From Brachionus koreanus (Eukaryota; Rotifera; Eurotatoria; Ploima; Brachionidae), in assembly GCA_016987375.1 (NCBI GenBank), contig PJRA01000263.1:4479319-4543318 (forward strand): 64,000 bases of DNA, read 5' to 3'. Below the pieces are notes generated by a model. It ran no database searches. It was not told the DNA's origin and was given only the letters and a program-made list of their open reading frames with translations. The position numbers and the translations under genes were made by a program. Below, piece by piece: positions 36,868 through 47,089 of the stretch. How positions within the stretch are numbered: the stretch's first letter is position 1; each line of letters begins with the position of its first letter.

Positions 36868-38720
36868 AAAATTTAACTTTTTTTTTCATAATTAAATAGC
36901 TAAAAGAATTTTATTTTCAATCAGAAAAGAACATTAGTCCCAAAATCATGAACTATCGTTTAACCAAGTCGTTTTCAAATATTTATTTTAATTTTCTTAT
37001 GATATTCTCATTAAAACTATGTCATGAATTAACTCAGAATAAATATTCAGAAACCAGCTTTTTTCCTAATAACAAATAAATTCTTAAAAAATAAAAAAAC
37101 TTAGCCGACAAATGATTAATTTTGAATAATTTTTTATTTGAATACCAAGCTATTAAACGAATCAATTATTTTTTTTGAAAAAAAAATTATAAATAATCAA
37201 TTTAAATTTATTCATTTATTTTATTAATACACCTTTTATTTATCTAAATATCAAATATATGAAAAGTTTTTATTGCTTTTAAGTCATCTTTTTGAAAAAA
37301 ATTGAAAGCTAAGAGTTAAATTTTATGCAAAATAATTTTATAAAATAAAATAATTTTAGACCATATTCAAACAGAATATGTGAGCTCTTTTTAAGAATCA
37401 TATTAATCTAAAATGATGTCCATCTGAAATACATGATTAAGATTCAAAATCATTGAATTCAAAAATTTCAAAAAAGATTTGTCTAAGGTTCATTTTTAAA
37501 ATTTTGTAGATTTAAAGAATTAAAATTGCATTTTTTTAATTCAGCAACGATTTATCGTCAATTAAAAAATTCAAAGTACTATTGTACATTATTTGTATTA
37601 AAACATAAAATTTTAAAATGATTTTTATGCTTGAATAAATTGAGTGGGAAAGTTTATTAGATATTTTTTGGATAATAGCTTCAAATAAATGAATATTAAA
37701 AATAAAAACAATAAAACATAGAAAAAATGTAAGCAGCCTTTGTTTAATACACTTAAAACACTAATCCATTCTACTTTTTTTCAAACTATGCTCGACGAAA
37801 ATGTAATATTAGAAAGTAATTAGATGATTTCCCATTACAAAAATGATTTATTTGAGTATTAAAGAGCGTTTTAAAGGATATTTTTAGCTTCCTGAAAATC
37901 CCACTTGTTTTTAAGCAAACATTTTATCAAAATTAAAATTATTAAATTATAATTTTTTTTCAACTAGCATCAAGAAATTATGCCATTTTTTCATTAATTA
38001 AATAGATCAATGAAGTTTCAATTTAAATTGTTTTTCTTGTGGTAATTACCTACAAAAATTAAAAAAATATTTATAATAGTATGTAATAATTGACTAATTT
38101 ATTAGTATTCATATTGTTAAAAATTATGCTTAATCTACTTGAATTTGAAATATCAAAAAAGGCTTGGTTTTAAAATTTTCCCAATTATAAAACAAACATG
38201 ATAAATCATTTAATTATCCAATCTAGACTAGGTTAAAGAAACGGCTTGATTCAATAAGCGTTGGTTAAATTTTCGTAATTTTTTTCCAACTTTTGTTTTG
38301 AATATAAATTAATTTTTATCAATTTTGTTCCAAATGGACCTTAAACAGCAAAATTTATACTTTTTATTCGGATGAATGAATCTTAAAAATTTAAAGCATA
38401 AACTATTAGGATAATTAAATTATTAAATAAAAACAAAATCTTTAAATTTATTTGATTGCTAAACCTAAGCTTGTTAGTGTGAGTGTGTGGGCTCCAAATT
38501 AACTATGTCTTTTTGATTATATTAAATGGCAATTAATTAGAAAGTAAAAGTTAATAGATTTTTTGAGGCATAATAATTTCTAAGAAGCGCTCAAGAACGA
38601 GTAATTTACTATAAGCAAATGTAAAGAAATGAGATGCATTTATAAATATTGCAAAATTTAAAATTTTTTTTTTAGTATATCATAATTTTTTGAGATAAAT
38701 TTTCAAAATAGTGAGCCATT
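36868..38720. other. Intergenic, nothing recognised
   Basis: About 1.85 kb of AT-rich DNA between two plus-strand genes. Apart from the candidate polyadenylation signal of the upstream gene near 37040, I see no coding or RNA feature. The promoter of glutathione synthetase should lie towards the right end, but no TATA box is distinct. A TTTTTTTTTAG at about 38670 could end a 5' UTR intron. Confidence 0.55.
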
Positions 38721-40910
38721 ATGAGTGTGGAATATTCAAACGGAAACAAAAACGGTAACACAAATGGAAGTACTAACGGTGTTAAATATGTCAAGCTCGG
38801 TGACAATAGGAGATTTATAACCAACTTTTTGGTCAATCAGTTAGAAGAAAGTCTAACTAACAGTAAATTAGAACAATTCAAAATTAACAAAGTGATAGAA
38901 AATGCTATACATTGGTGTCTAGTCAATGGTGACTATTTACTAACATTAAATTAGAAATTTTAAATATTCTCTTAGGTTTCGTTCTAGTGCCTAAATCAAG
39001 AAAGCAAGAAGACCTTATGGTAGTAACGTATCTACCGTTTACTTTATTTCCAACACCATTTGAAAAAACTCACTTCCAACAAGTGATCGATTTGCAACCA
39101 CACGTTAATGAACTATTCAATAAGATTTCAACAAACCAAGATTTTATGAACAAGTCATTTGAAAAGTAGTATTTCAAGTTTTATGTTAAATATTTAGATA
39201 AATTTGGCCATTTCAGAGTTTATAATTAAGTTATAATTTAAATAAGTAATAAGTAATTAATCTTTTTTTTTTTATATTAAAAGAAGGTTAAAAAATCAGT
39301 TCAAAGTTAACTATTTTCCAGAAAAAATTATCTCAAGTAGAGTTGATCTAAGTCAGATTATTATTTTTTATAAAGTAATACAAAACAAATAAACTAAAAT
39401 CAAACTTAATTGAATGTTAATTAGTCAAAATTAGAGTTGTTTTACATTATCATCATTTTTTTCCAGTATTTTAATATTACTATAACAATTTGAAAAAATT
39501 TTTTTTTCCAAGTTTGACCATGATTGATCAGTTTTTGGGTAATCTCTGGTCATTATATAAAAGAGCCAAAGTTGAGGGATACAACCAAAAAATCATCTTG
39601 TCAATTCTTAGAACTGATTATATGCTACATCAAAGAGATGATCATATATCAATGAAGCAAGTTGAAATAAACACAATTGCTGCTGGTTTTGGTTATGTGT
39701 CGACAAAGGCTACTATGTTACACAAAGAAATTCTAAAATGGACCGGTAACTATGACGCATTGAATAGAATTCCTCATAATGAGCCAGTTGTTAAGATGGC
39801 TCAGGGCTTTGCCAAGGCTTGGTGGTTATACAATGTCCCAAGCTCGATAGTTCTGTTTATAGTGTTAGATATTGAGATCAATATTGCTGATCAAAGACAT
39901 CTAGAATACGAGATAAAGAAACAAGAGCCTTTAATTGAAGTGCATAGATGCACTTTAATGGAACTAAATAAATATGGCCGTCTTGATAAAGACAAAACGT
40001 TGTATTTTTATGATAAAGAAGTTTCAATAGTTTATTTTCGAGCTGGCTATGATCCGAGTCATTTTGAATCCCAGACAGAATGGGATACTCTTTACAGAAT
40101 TGAAATTTCGAAAGCTATTAAGTGTCCGAACATTGGAACCTTTTTGGCTGGCATGAAGAAAATACAAGAATCAATATCAATTGACGAAAACTTGGAATAT
40201 TTCTGCAATTCAAACAAAGACTTGCTTAAATCAGTTTTTGCTGAATTTTTTTTGCTTAATACTCAGGTAGATAACCAGTTTAGTATTTTTGGGTTGAATG
40301 CTTATTTTTTTATTTAAAATTTAGGAAAATATACAAAAAGTATTGGAAAATCCAGAAAATTATGTACTCAAGCCACAGAGAGAAGGAGGTGGCAATAATT
40401 TCTACAATAAAGATATAATGTACTTAAAAAAAAACAAAAAAGCTCAAGTTTATTTACTTTTTAATATATTTATTTAAGAACAATAATTAACCGAATTAAA
40501 TCAATTGAAACATGCTTAAACGGAAATGTTAATGGAAAAAAAATAATGGAAGATAGATATAACAAAGACTTTTATATTGTGATGGAATATTTAAGACCGC
40601 TTGCTAGTTATAATTACATAGTTTCATCAAAATATCAACAGCAACAGCACATTGCGGGTCAACAAGGAAATTTGGAAAAGAAGAAAATAACCAACGAGCT
40701 TGGAGTTTATGGCGTATTCGTCAAGTATCCATTATTAAAAAAAAATCAAATGCATTTATTTTTAATTTTTGATTTTTTTTTAGAAATGGAGAGGAAATTG
40801 TCATGAATGAGACCTGTGGCTATTGTTTAAGATCGAAATTAGCCGAAGATAATGAAGCGGGTGTGATGTGTGGCTCTGGTGCATTGGATTCTGTCTATTT
40901 ATTAGATTAG
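38721..40910 (+). CDS. GSS: Glutathione synthetase (six exons)
   Basis: Cytosolic ATP-grasp enzyme for the second step of glutathione synthesis, joining gamma-glutamylcysteine to glycine. Exons 38721-38928, 38976-39165, 39513-40266, 40325-40419, 40479-40724 and 40784-40910 close in phase and give 539 residues. The substrate and metal site shows as RTDYM (166-170) and KQVEINTIAAGFG with E184 and N186. The ATP-binding lysine and glycine-rich loop are in YVLKPQREGGGNN (397-409). ELGVYGVFVKNGEEIVMNE and the C-terminal LRSK and GALD segments match the eukaryotic family. The N-terminus carries an extra Asn/Gly-rich tail (NGNKNGNTNGSTNG) not seen in the roughly 474-residue human enzyme. The exon 4 donor (AT/GTACTT) is the weakest junction, but the joined sequence fits the family. 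A candidate AATAAA is at 41098-41103. A working enzyme is expected. Confidence 0.93.
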
Positions 40911-41286
40911 AAGAACTTTTTAACAAAAAAAAACACTTATTTTATTATTTCTATCTCTAAAGCTCAAATTGTTTATGCAGAGACTTTTTAAATTTAATTT
41001 ATACAATTTTTAACATTCTTTAAATACTTTTTTTTTCTAATTTAGTAAATTTGTAAAACAAACGAGTTTAATTTTTTCTAAAACAAATAATTTATTCAAT
41101 AAAGTTATTAAAAAAATACATAACATAATTTAATTATAACCAAAGATGTTCATTTTATAGTATGGTTAAATTGATTAGAATGAGATTAGAATGAATAAAA
41201 ATCGAATATAGAATAAAGTCATTTTAGATAAAGAATTGTGTTATTTGCAGCTCTTTAAAATTTAAAACAAAATATCTTAAAAATAG

Positions 41287-41369
41287 TGCCAGGGATGGGG
41301 ATCGAACCCATGCTCACATTCGTGAATTGGATCTTAAGTCCAACGCCTTAACCACTCGGCCACCCGGGC
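41287..41369 (-). tRNA. tRNA-Leu(UAA)
   Basis: An 83-nt cloverleaf on the minus strand: acceptor GCCCGGG/CCCTGGC, D arm GGCCGAGTGGTTAAGGC, anticodon stem TTGGA/TCCAA with loop CTTAAGA (anticodon TAA), a long class II variable arm (TCAC-GAAT-GTGA), T arm ATGGG-TTCGATC-CCCAT, and discriminator A. Position 4-69 is a C-U mismatch in the acceptor stem. A run of five T follows on the minus strand as the pol III terminator. It is identical to the copy at 44303-44385. Confidence 0.95.
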
Positions 41370-41879
41370 TCATTGATTATTATTATTTTATTTTAAATTT
41401 TTTTTTTTTAAATAAATAATTCTAAATTTTCATCAAATTAATATTTTTAGAAATGATTTTTAATTATATTTTAAATTAGATTTTTGATTTAGACATTTAA
41501 AGTTTTTAACACTAGAAAATCTGGGGGGTTTTTTAGATCCCTTTTTAAAAATTTGAATAATTTTTAAAATTGAAATTTGAAATTTGATAGTAAAATAAAT
41601 CTATATAATAAAATAATAAAATATTTAAATTTTTATTAAAAATCAAATGGGAAAAATCAAATTTCTGAAAATTTGCTTAAATCATTATATTTTTTTACTT
41701 TAGACTTTAAATTTTGATTTAAATGAATCAGCATTTTTGGTTGTATAATTTACAACAAAAAAAAATAATAATATTTTCTCTATTTGAATTGAAAAATCTA
41801 ATTTTTCTAAACAATTATTAAAAAAAGTTTAAAAAAATCTTATGCAATTTTTTTGTAAAATAAATGAAAAATAAATGGC
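41370..41879. other. Intergenic, nothing recognised
   Basis: About 0.5 kb of very AT-rich sequence between the tRNA-Leu and the small minus-strand frame. No feature can be supported apart from the 5' flank of the tRNA gene. Confidence 0.5.
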
Positions 41880-42104
41880 TCAAAACAAACTCATCAGTGA
41901 TAAATTTTGATCGAGGTTTAAAAACTTTCTTTTCTTTTCAAGGAAAGTTTCCATTCGTTGCAATTCCAATTCTTTTATTAGTTTTTTGTTAATCAAACAC
42001 CCAAAATGTGCTGATTCATTTTTATCTATTATTATCTCAGATAAAAATGAATAAAAAAAAAATGATGTAAGCAAATTTGTAATTACAGGAAGTATGTATT
42101 CCAT
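41880..42104 (-). CDS. Candidate small secreted peptide, unrecognised
   Basis: A 74-codon frame from ATG to TGA. The first 22 residues are hydrophobic with a plausible signal-peptide shape (LLTSFFFYSFLS). They are followed by a polar, helix-prone stretch, KKLIKELELQRMETFLEKKR, and a single cysteine. Codon use is less biased to A/T homopolymers than in the chance frames nearby. It could be a small secreted peptide, an exon of a larger gene, or chance. No family is recognised and no splice partner was found. Confidence 0.25.
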   Translation of the reverse strand: MEYILPVITNLLTSFFFYSFLSEIIIDKNESAHFGCLINKKLIKELELQRMETFLEKKRKFLNLDQNLSLMSLF

Positions 42105-42431
42105 AATGGTTAAAAGCAGTAGATTTCTAAATTAAAAATATAATTTATAAATATTTTTATTATGAAAATAAAAGTGTATTAGAATTCTTGCCACGTAATT
42201 TATACAAAAAGCTTTTATTCAAACTTCTCAACTGTCACAGCTTATTCTAGGTGTTTAGATTACAACTTGAGAGTATCAGGATCAAAATATTAAAATTGAT
42301 AAATAAGTACTAAAATCAATTTTGATTTAAATAAAAAGATACTATTAACAATTAAAACTTAAGTTAAGAATTAAAACTTACAAAAAATTTTTTTAATTAA
42401 CTAGTTTAAAACTTTATTTGTATTTGGATAA

Positions 42432-42601
42432 ATATGGAATGGATTACCGGGAGAAATAGTTAAAGCAAAAACGTTGAATATTTTTAAGTCAAAACTAGAT
42501 GCATGGCTTGTGAAAAAAGAAGCCACTGTTATAGCTCATTAGAGCTCTGCTCGGGCATTTTTCCGAGTTGCAGTTCAACTTAGTACTACTACTAAATAAA
42601 A
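42432..42601 (+). mobile_element. LINE 3' terminus (5'-truncated non-LTR retrotransposon)
   Basis: The frame 42432-42542 encodes IWNGLPGEIVKAKTLNIFKS and continues to a TAG stop. This is the characteristic C-terminal end of CR1/Jockey-type reverse transcriptase proteins. A stop lies directly upstream, so only the end of the element is present. After the stop comes a short 3' UTR with a small CTCGG/CCGAG hairpin, ending in TACTACTACTAAATAAA, a simple-repeat tail typical of such elements. Its orientation is opposite to the other LINE pieces nearby. Confidence 0.75.
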
Positions 42602-43164
42602 GTTGAAATCAATAATTCGGACCCGCTTTTACATAAAATCATATTTATTTTCTTTTTTGAAAAAATCTTCTATGTGATATCTTCATTTATTTTTTAAGTT
42701 TACTGCACACCATTACTCACTTTTGATTTATGCTCTACATACCCTCAAACACCTTGTAAATTCTTAATGGGAATTAAAAGATCTATAAGTCAAAATCTTG
42801 ATGTCAAGACCAGTCACTTAAAATAACGTGAAATTTTTCAAAAAACGATAATTCTTGAATCCATTAATTCTAAAATTTAAACTATTTAATAAAATCATGT
42901 ATTTTAGAATTAATTAAAATCTAAGTTTTATCAAAAAATGAAGTTCAATATGATTATTTTCGTTGAAACTATTCAAGATAAAAAAAGAAAAAAATATATA
43001 TATATAAAGATTAAAAAAAATTTTAAAACTAAATATTTTATTATAAACAATTATATTGACAAATTGCTTGTTTCAAATATATCGACATAATAAGATCGAA
43101 GGCCAATACATTTTAAAGAAACAGCGAATATCTATAGAAAAAAATTTAAAAAAAATCTAATTTG
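42602..43164. other. Intergenic, nothing recognised
   Basis: AT-rich spacer between a LINE 3' end and the 3' end of the stanniocalcin-like gene. It includes a short (TA)n run near 43000. No other feature is supported. Confidence 0.5.
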
Positions 43165-43770
43165 TTAAGTTGATATTTTTACTTGTTTTAATGACCGAAA
43201 AGGCTGTTTTATTATGTCAACTAAATCATATATTTTTGCTAAAGCTTTAACATTTCCAAAAAATATGCTACAAAAGCTTTTTGCTTCATTTCCAGGGTTT
43301 AAATAGCAGCCTACGTGAGAATCAAAGGCATAATCAGTCAAAGATTTACAGTTTGAAAATCTTTTGTCAACTAATTGATTCATCAAACATTTTTTTACTG
43401 AATTAACCCATAATTGTCCCTTAATTCAAAATTTTGAACTAAAAATAAAATAAAATATGCCTTAAATTCCTATAAACTAAAATTAGGTAAATTTATTTTT
43501 TGCAAATTTACTTACTTCTTCATTAAAAAAATACAAGTTATGAGTAAATTTATTGCAATATTTTAATCCATATGAAATGAGATATCCATTAGGCCCACAA
43601 TTCACTTTACTCTCTAGAACTTCATAAAACTTACAGTCACCTTTGGCCGCTAGATCATGTAATTCATCAGCACCAATGCTAAAACCTGTTGACGTTTGAA
43701 AGTTTAATTTTTAGATAAAATACAAAAAATTACATATAATTGAGAAGAAAAAAATTTGAAATTGATACAT
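43165..43770 (-). CDS. Stanniocalcin-like small secreted cysteine-rich protein (three exons)
   Basis: Exons 43770-43734, 43685-43516 and 43419-43165, with introns of 48 and 96 nt, close in phase and give 153 residues. Exon 1 plus the start of exon 2 makes a signal peptide (MYQFQIFFFSIICFSIGA). The mature part follows the stanniocalcin cysteine pattern: C-K-F-Y-E-V-L-E, then C-GPNGY, KYCNKF, F-NEEGQLWVNSVKKC, C-KSLTDYAFDSHVGCY, and SFCSIFFGN. Stanniocalcins are secreted glycoprotein hormones known for calcium and phosphate control in vertebrates and are also present in invertebrates. This one is shorter than the usual 200-250 residues and ends soon after the sixth-seventh conserved cysteine. 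The family call rests on spacing seen by eye. The start codon rests on the signal peptide and on a 48-nt intron with GTAATT and CAACAG ends. The start lies 226 nt from a tRNA-Ser gene. Confidence 0.65.
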
Positions 43771-43995
43771 TTAATAAAAAATTTTGGAAATTAAAAGAAA
43801 ATATTAAAAAATTTAATTTTTTTTCTTCAAAAAAAAATAAATAAATAGCGGAAATTTTTTTATTATGTAAAAAAAAAACTGTCTCAAACACGTGTTTAGA
43901 TAAAGTTTAACAAAATATTCGATACAAATCGATTTTGTAGATAAAAAATTCTTTAAATAAAAAATTATGAAGTTATATTTAAAAGTTAAAAATAA

Positions 43996-44077
43996 GCTGC
44001 GATGGCCGAGTGGTTAAGGCGACAGACTTGAAATCTGTTGGGTTATTCCCGCACAGGTTCAAATCCTGTTCGCAGCG
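43996..44077 (+). tRNA. tRNA-Ser(UGA)
   Basis: An 82-nt cloverleaf: perfect acceptor GCTGCGA/TCGCAGC, D arm GGCCGAGTGGTTAAGGC, anticodon stem ACAGA/TCTGT with loop CTTGAAA (anticodon TGA), class II variable arm TGGGTTATTCCCGC, T arm ACAGG-TTCAAAT-CCTGT, and discriminator G as expected for serine. A TTTTTT terminator follows four bases later. It lies 226 nt from the divergent stanniocalcin-like start codon. Confidence 0.96.
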
Positions 44078-44302
44078 AATTTTTTCATATTCTCTATATA
44101 TTTTCTTAATCTAAAAACACCTATTCCCTGGAAAATTGAATGAATGTTGAAATAAAAAATAAAAAACGGTATTAGCATAAAACGCTGTGGTTTAACATGA
44201 TCATTAAAACTTGATCATAAATATTTTAATTATTGGATTTTGAATATATAAATATTTTAAAGATAATTTAAATCATTTTAATTAGAAAATTACAAAAAAT
44301 AC

Positions 44303-44385
44303 TGCCAGGGATGGGGATCGAACCCATGCTCACATTCGTGAATTGGATCTTAAGTCCAACGCCTTAACCACTCGGCCACCCGGGC
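44303..44385 (-). tRNA. tRNA-Leu(UAA), second copy
   Basis: All 83 bases match the gene at 41287-41369, including the C4-U69 acceptor mismatch. Only about five bases of 5' flank (AATGA) are shared outside the gene. A TTTTTT terminator follows on the minus strand. Two identical copies with unrelated flanks suggest duplication of the tRNA alone, or gene conversion. Confidence 0.95.
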
Positions 44386-44695
44386 TCATTAACCTTAATA
44401 ACATTAAATTAACTGTTTATTAAAGTAATTTTTTAAAAAGTAGTATCAATAGAAAGAGCAACTTTTATTAAAATAATAAAGCTAATTATAAATCGATTTA
44501 AAAAAATTTGTCGATTTTTAAATTTTATAAATTGATTGGAGTCGATCACTATCAATAAAATTGAATAATAAAGTTACCTCAATTTATTTTTCTTAGAGAT
44601 TGCCAAGATAGTTTTAAAAATCGTGTTAGTTAATCAATACTATTGTTAAAGATCGACCTACAAAAGTTCGAATTTTTGAGGTTCAGACTTTTGAG
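44386..44695. other. Intergenic, nothing recognised
   Basis: AT-rich spacer between the second tRNA-Leu and the left direct repeat of the LINE remnant. No further feature was seen. Confidence 0.5.
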
Positions 44696-44751
44696 ATATT
44701 TTTTCTGAAAAATAATTAAAATTTTTTTTGAATTTTAAATTTTATTTTAAA
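44696..44751 (+). repeat. Left direct repeat flanking LINE remnant
   Basis: This ~56-nt stretch begins ATATTTTTTCTGAAAAATAA and is repeated, with a few differences, at 45104-45161. The two copies abut a LINE remnant on each side, as a long target-site duplication would. Being A/T-rich, part of the match could be chance, but the TTTTTTCTG and TTTGAATTTTAAATTTTA blocks are shared in order. Confidence 0.6.
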
Positions 44752-45103
44752 GCAGTGACGACAGTAGACGTCCTGCTATAATAGCCTACGACCAGTTTAT
44801 TAGCAGTAAAAAAATAAAGTTAGGTAAGTTTAATAAGGCTTGAGTAATTTGTCTATTCTGTCTTTAAATTTGTTGGTGTTTACGGTAATCCTGGTCTCTA
44901 GATCCAGTGAATTCCAGTATCTGGCTGTACGATTAACCGTGCTGCTTCTCAGAAATGAGATTGTGCTTGTCAAGATGCTCGACAACGTAGTCTTTAATGA
45001 GCGACTCAAGTACCTTGGTGAGTGGTACCGACGTGAGTGATACAGAGAGGTAGTTGCTAACTGTGGTCCTAGAACCCTTTTTGTGTTTTGGTGAAAAGAT
45101 TAA
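44752..45103 (-). mobile_element. Internally deleted LINE (CR1/L2-like) remnant
   Basis: On the minus strand, about 45096-44938 encodes the start of a reverse transcriptase domain: KKGSRTTVSNYLSVSLTSVP, then KVLESLIKDYVVEHL and HNLISEKQHG, with the usual N-Y-x-P/S-V-S-L motif. The sequence then jumps directly to the extreme C-terminus (NRTARYWNSLDLETR, FKDRIDKLLKPY, stop). The palm and thumb of the RT are therefore missing by internal deletion. A short 3' UTR ends in CTATTATAGCAGGA, closely like the end of the element at 50941. It is flanked by direct repeats. Confidence 0.85.
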
Positions 45104-45161
45104 ATATTTTTTCTGGAAATTAATTAAAATTTTTTTTTGAATTTTAAATTTTAGTTTTTAA
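45104..45161 (+). repeat. Right direct repeat flanking LINE remnant
   Basis: This is the partner of 44696-44751 and begins ATATTTTTTCTGGAAATTAA. The pair brackets the 352-bp LINE remnant in direct orientation and is most simply read as a long target-site duplication made at insertion. Confidence 0.6.
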
Positions 45162-45555
45162 AAACTATTTTAGAAAATTTTATTTCAATCAAAAATATTT
45201 AAGTTTAAATTTTTTAAAAAGGAGTTAAGTAAATCTCTGACTTTTGAGTGTTAATCTAAAAAATAAATAATTTTTTCACTAATAATTAATTTTAGTATAT
45301 TTTTTGATTCTTTTTAAATTTTAAAATTAAATCATTACCAAATTTGGCTTAAATTGAAAATAAATAATTATAGTATTAATCGCGTATTTAATTTGGAATT
45401 CACCATTGATTGAAGCTCTAGTTAAATTTCTCTCTTCTTTAATTAATTAACTCAAGCATTCTATTTACTTTTTTAACTGCCAGATGACACAGTCACGTGT
45501 TATATTAATTTTTTCTAAGTTGTTAAACTAATTATATTAACATGTTTAAACAAAA
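45162..45555. other. Intergenic, nothing recognised
   Basis: About 0.4 kb of AT-rich spacer between LINE pieces. No coding remnant was recognised. Confidence 0.5.
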
Positions 45556-46044
45556 TCAAGTATTCTTCACAATACTGCACGCATTTTTGTGCTGAAACAT
45601 TGTTCCACGTATACAGAGGTTATTCATCATGCACAAATCAACCAATCTTTCACCATTGTTATTTTTCTCTCCACAACCATGAATGCCCATGCATTTCTCA
45701 AATCCATTATTATCATTTACAACTTTCGCGTTCATGTCTCCCATGACAATCATGAGATCATACCGAGGCACTCTTTCTATGATTCGCTGTAGCTGTTCAT
45801 AGAATATAGATTTTTCCTCGTCACTAGCTTCGTTTGTTGGTGCATAGCACTGTATGATCGATATATTGCAATGCTTCCCTTTTCGCCGTGTGCGAATCAA
45901 TCTTTCATTTATTGGTTCCCATTCCATCATGGCATCCTTTGCTTGTTTTGAAAGCATTATCCCTACGCCGTGTAATCTTGCGTTTTCAGATCCAGAATAC
46001 AGGAAGCTCCATGTTTTATTGTTTATTTTTTTTTTATTCATCAA
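45556..46044 (-). mobile_element. RTE-type LINE endonuclease fragment
   Basis: A 162-codon frame encodes most of an apurinic-type endonuclease (exonuclease-endonuclease-phosphatase fold) as carried by RTE-clade LINEs. Signatures include WSFLYSGSENARLHGVGIML, IIQCYAPTNEASDEEK, IVMGDMNAKV and GERLVDLCMMNNL. The catalytic GDMNAK aspartate and asparagine are present. The start of the domain and the whole reverse transcriptase are absent, and the frame ends where the next domain motif would begin, so this is a fragment. It abuts an older LINE of a different type. Confidence 0.88.
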
Positions 46045-46069
46045 ATATATAGATAAAGTGTCTTAGAAA

Positions 46070-46985
46070 ATATTTATGAGGAAAATTAAAATTGTAATTG
46101 AAGGCTAGAGAGATTGGTATTTGAGACTAGAATAGGAATGAAAAAACAATGATCAATAAGAGAGCCGATTAATGTTTTATAAATATTAACCAAAGTATTG
46201 TTAAGTTTCCATGACTTTTGTTCCAGAATTTTTAAGACGTTAATACGATCAATACATCTTGATCTAATAAAATCTACATGCGAGTCGAAGCAAAGGTTTT
46301 CATCAAAAGTTATGCCTAGAAATAAAGGCTTTTTTTCATAAGGTATATTTTTACCAAAAGTTTTAAAGTAAGAGATTGGTTTTTACCTGAATTTTTAAAG
46401 AAAATGGTATGGCTACACTTTTCAAGGGCCATTTTAATTTTCATTTTACAAGCCAAACTTTAGTTTTTTTCAAATATTAATTTATTGATGTGACAATTTT
46501 ACCATATTTTTCAAATATTAAGAAGTAAACAATATCATCGGCAAATACAAGAGAGTAATTTTTTTTTTTAGTTCAATTTCGGAATATCATTTATAAATAT
46601 TGTAAAAAGGATAGGACTAATTACAGCTCTTGGACGTACACCTGACTGAATGTCGTCCTGAGCTGAAGAATAGTCATTCACTTTTACAAAAAAAACTTCC
46701 TCTTATTGACAAAATCTTTTATCCACTCCAATATATAGAGTGGTACTTTTAATTGTGCCAAGTTTTATCTAAGGCTTGAGAAATGTCAAAAAAAATGAAC
46801 ATACTTTTTGTATCCTGTTGAAAATTTCAGATATTTTTTGAGTCATGGAAACAAGATTGTCAGCTGTTCGTCTATGTGTACGAATCAAGCTATTTTTTTC
46901 GAGATACTTAAAAAACCTATTTCCAACAATACGTTCTAAGATCTTACCTAGACAAATGATCAACTCAAATCTACTATTTGGTGAT
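46070..46985 (-). mobile_element. Decayed Jockey/CR1-like LINE reverse transcriptase
   Basis: Reading down the minus strand and changing frame several times, the RT landmarks appear in order: GKILERIVGNRFFKYLEKNS with NSLI (about 46960-46870); FFDISQALDKTWHN-like motif A (about 46780); GVRPRAVISPILFTIFIND (motif B region, about 46640-46580); and YSLVFADDIVYF with the catalytic FADD (about 46550). Then comes a C-terminal part with KPLFLGITFDENLCFDSHVD, DRINVLKILEQKSWKLNNT and YKTLIGSLIDH (about 46330-46150). Stops and frameshifts interrupt it, so it is inactive and older than the neighbouring endonuclease piece. Confidence 0.85.
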
Positions 46986-47089
46986 AATTTTTGTTGTAAA
47001 TGATTGTTAAAATTTGATCAAAATGTTCAATTTAACAAAAATTTTATAAAAATTTATTCAAAAATTAATTGTTTGAAAAAAGTACATAT

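Noticed and set aside
44840..45040. A plus-strand 66-codon frame
   Set aside because: It is the antisense of the LINE remnant, whose minus-strand reading carries reverse transcriptase motifs.
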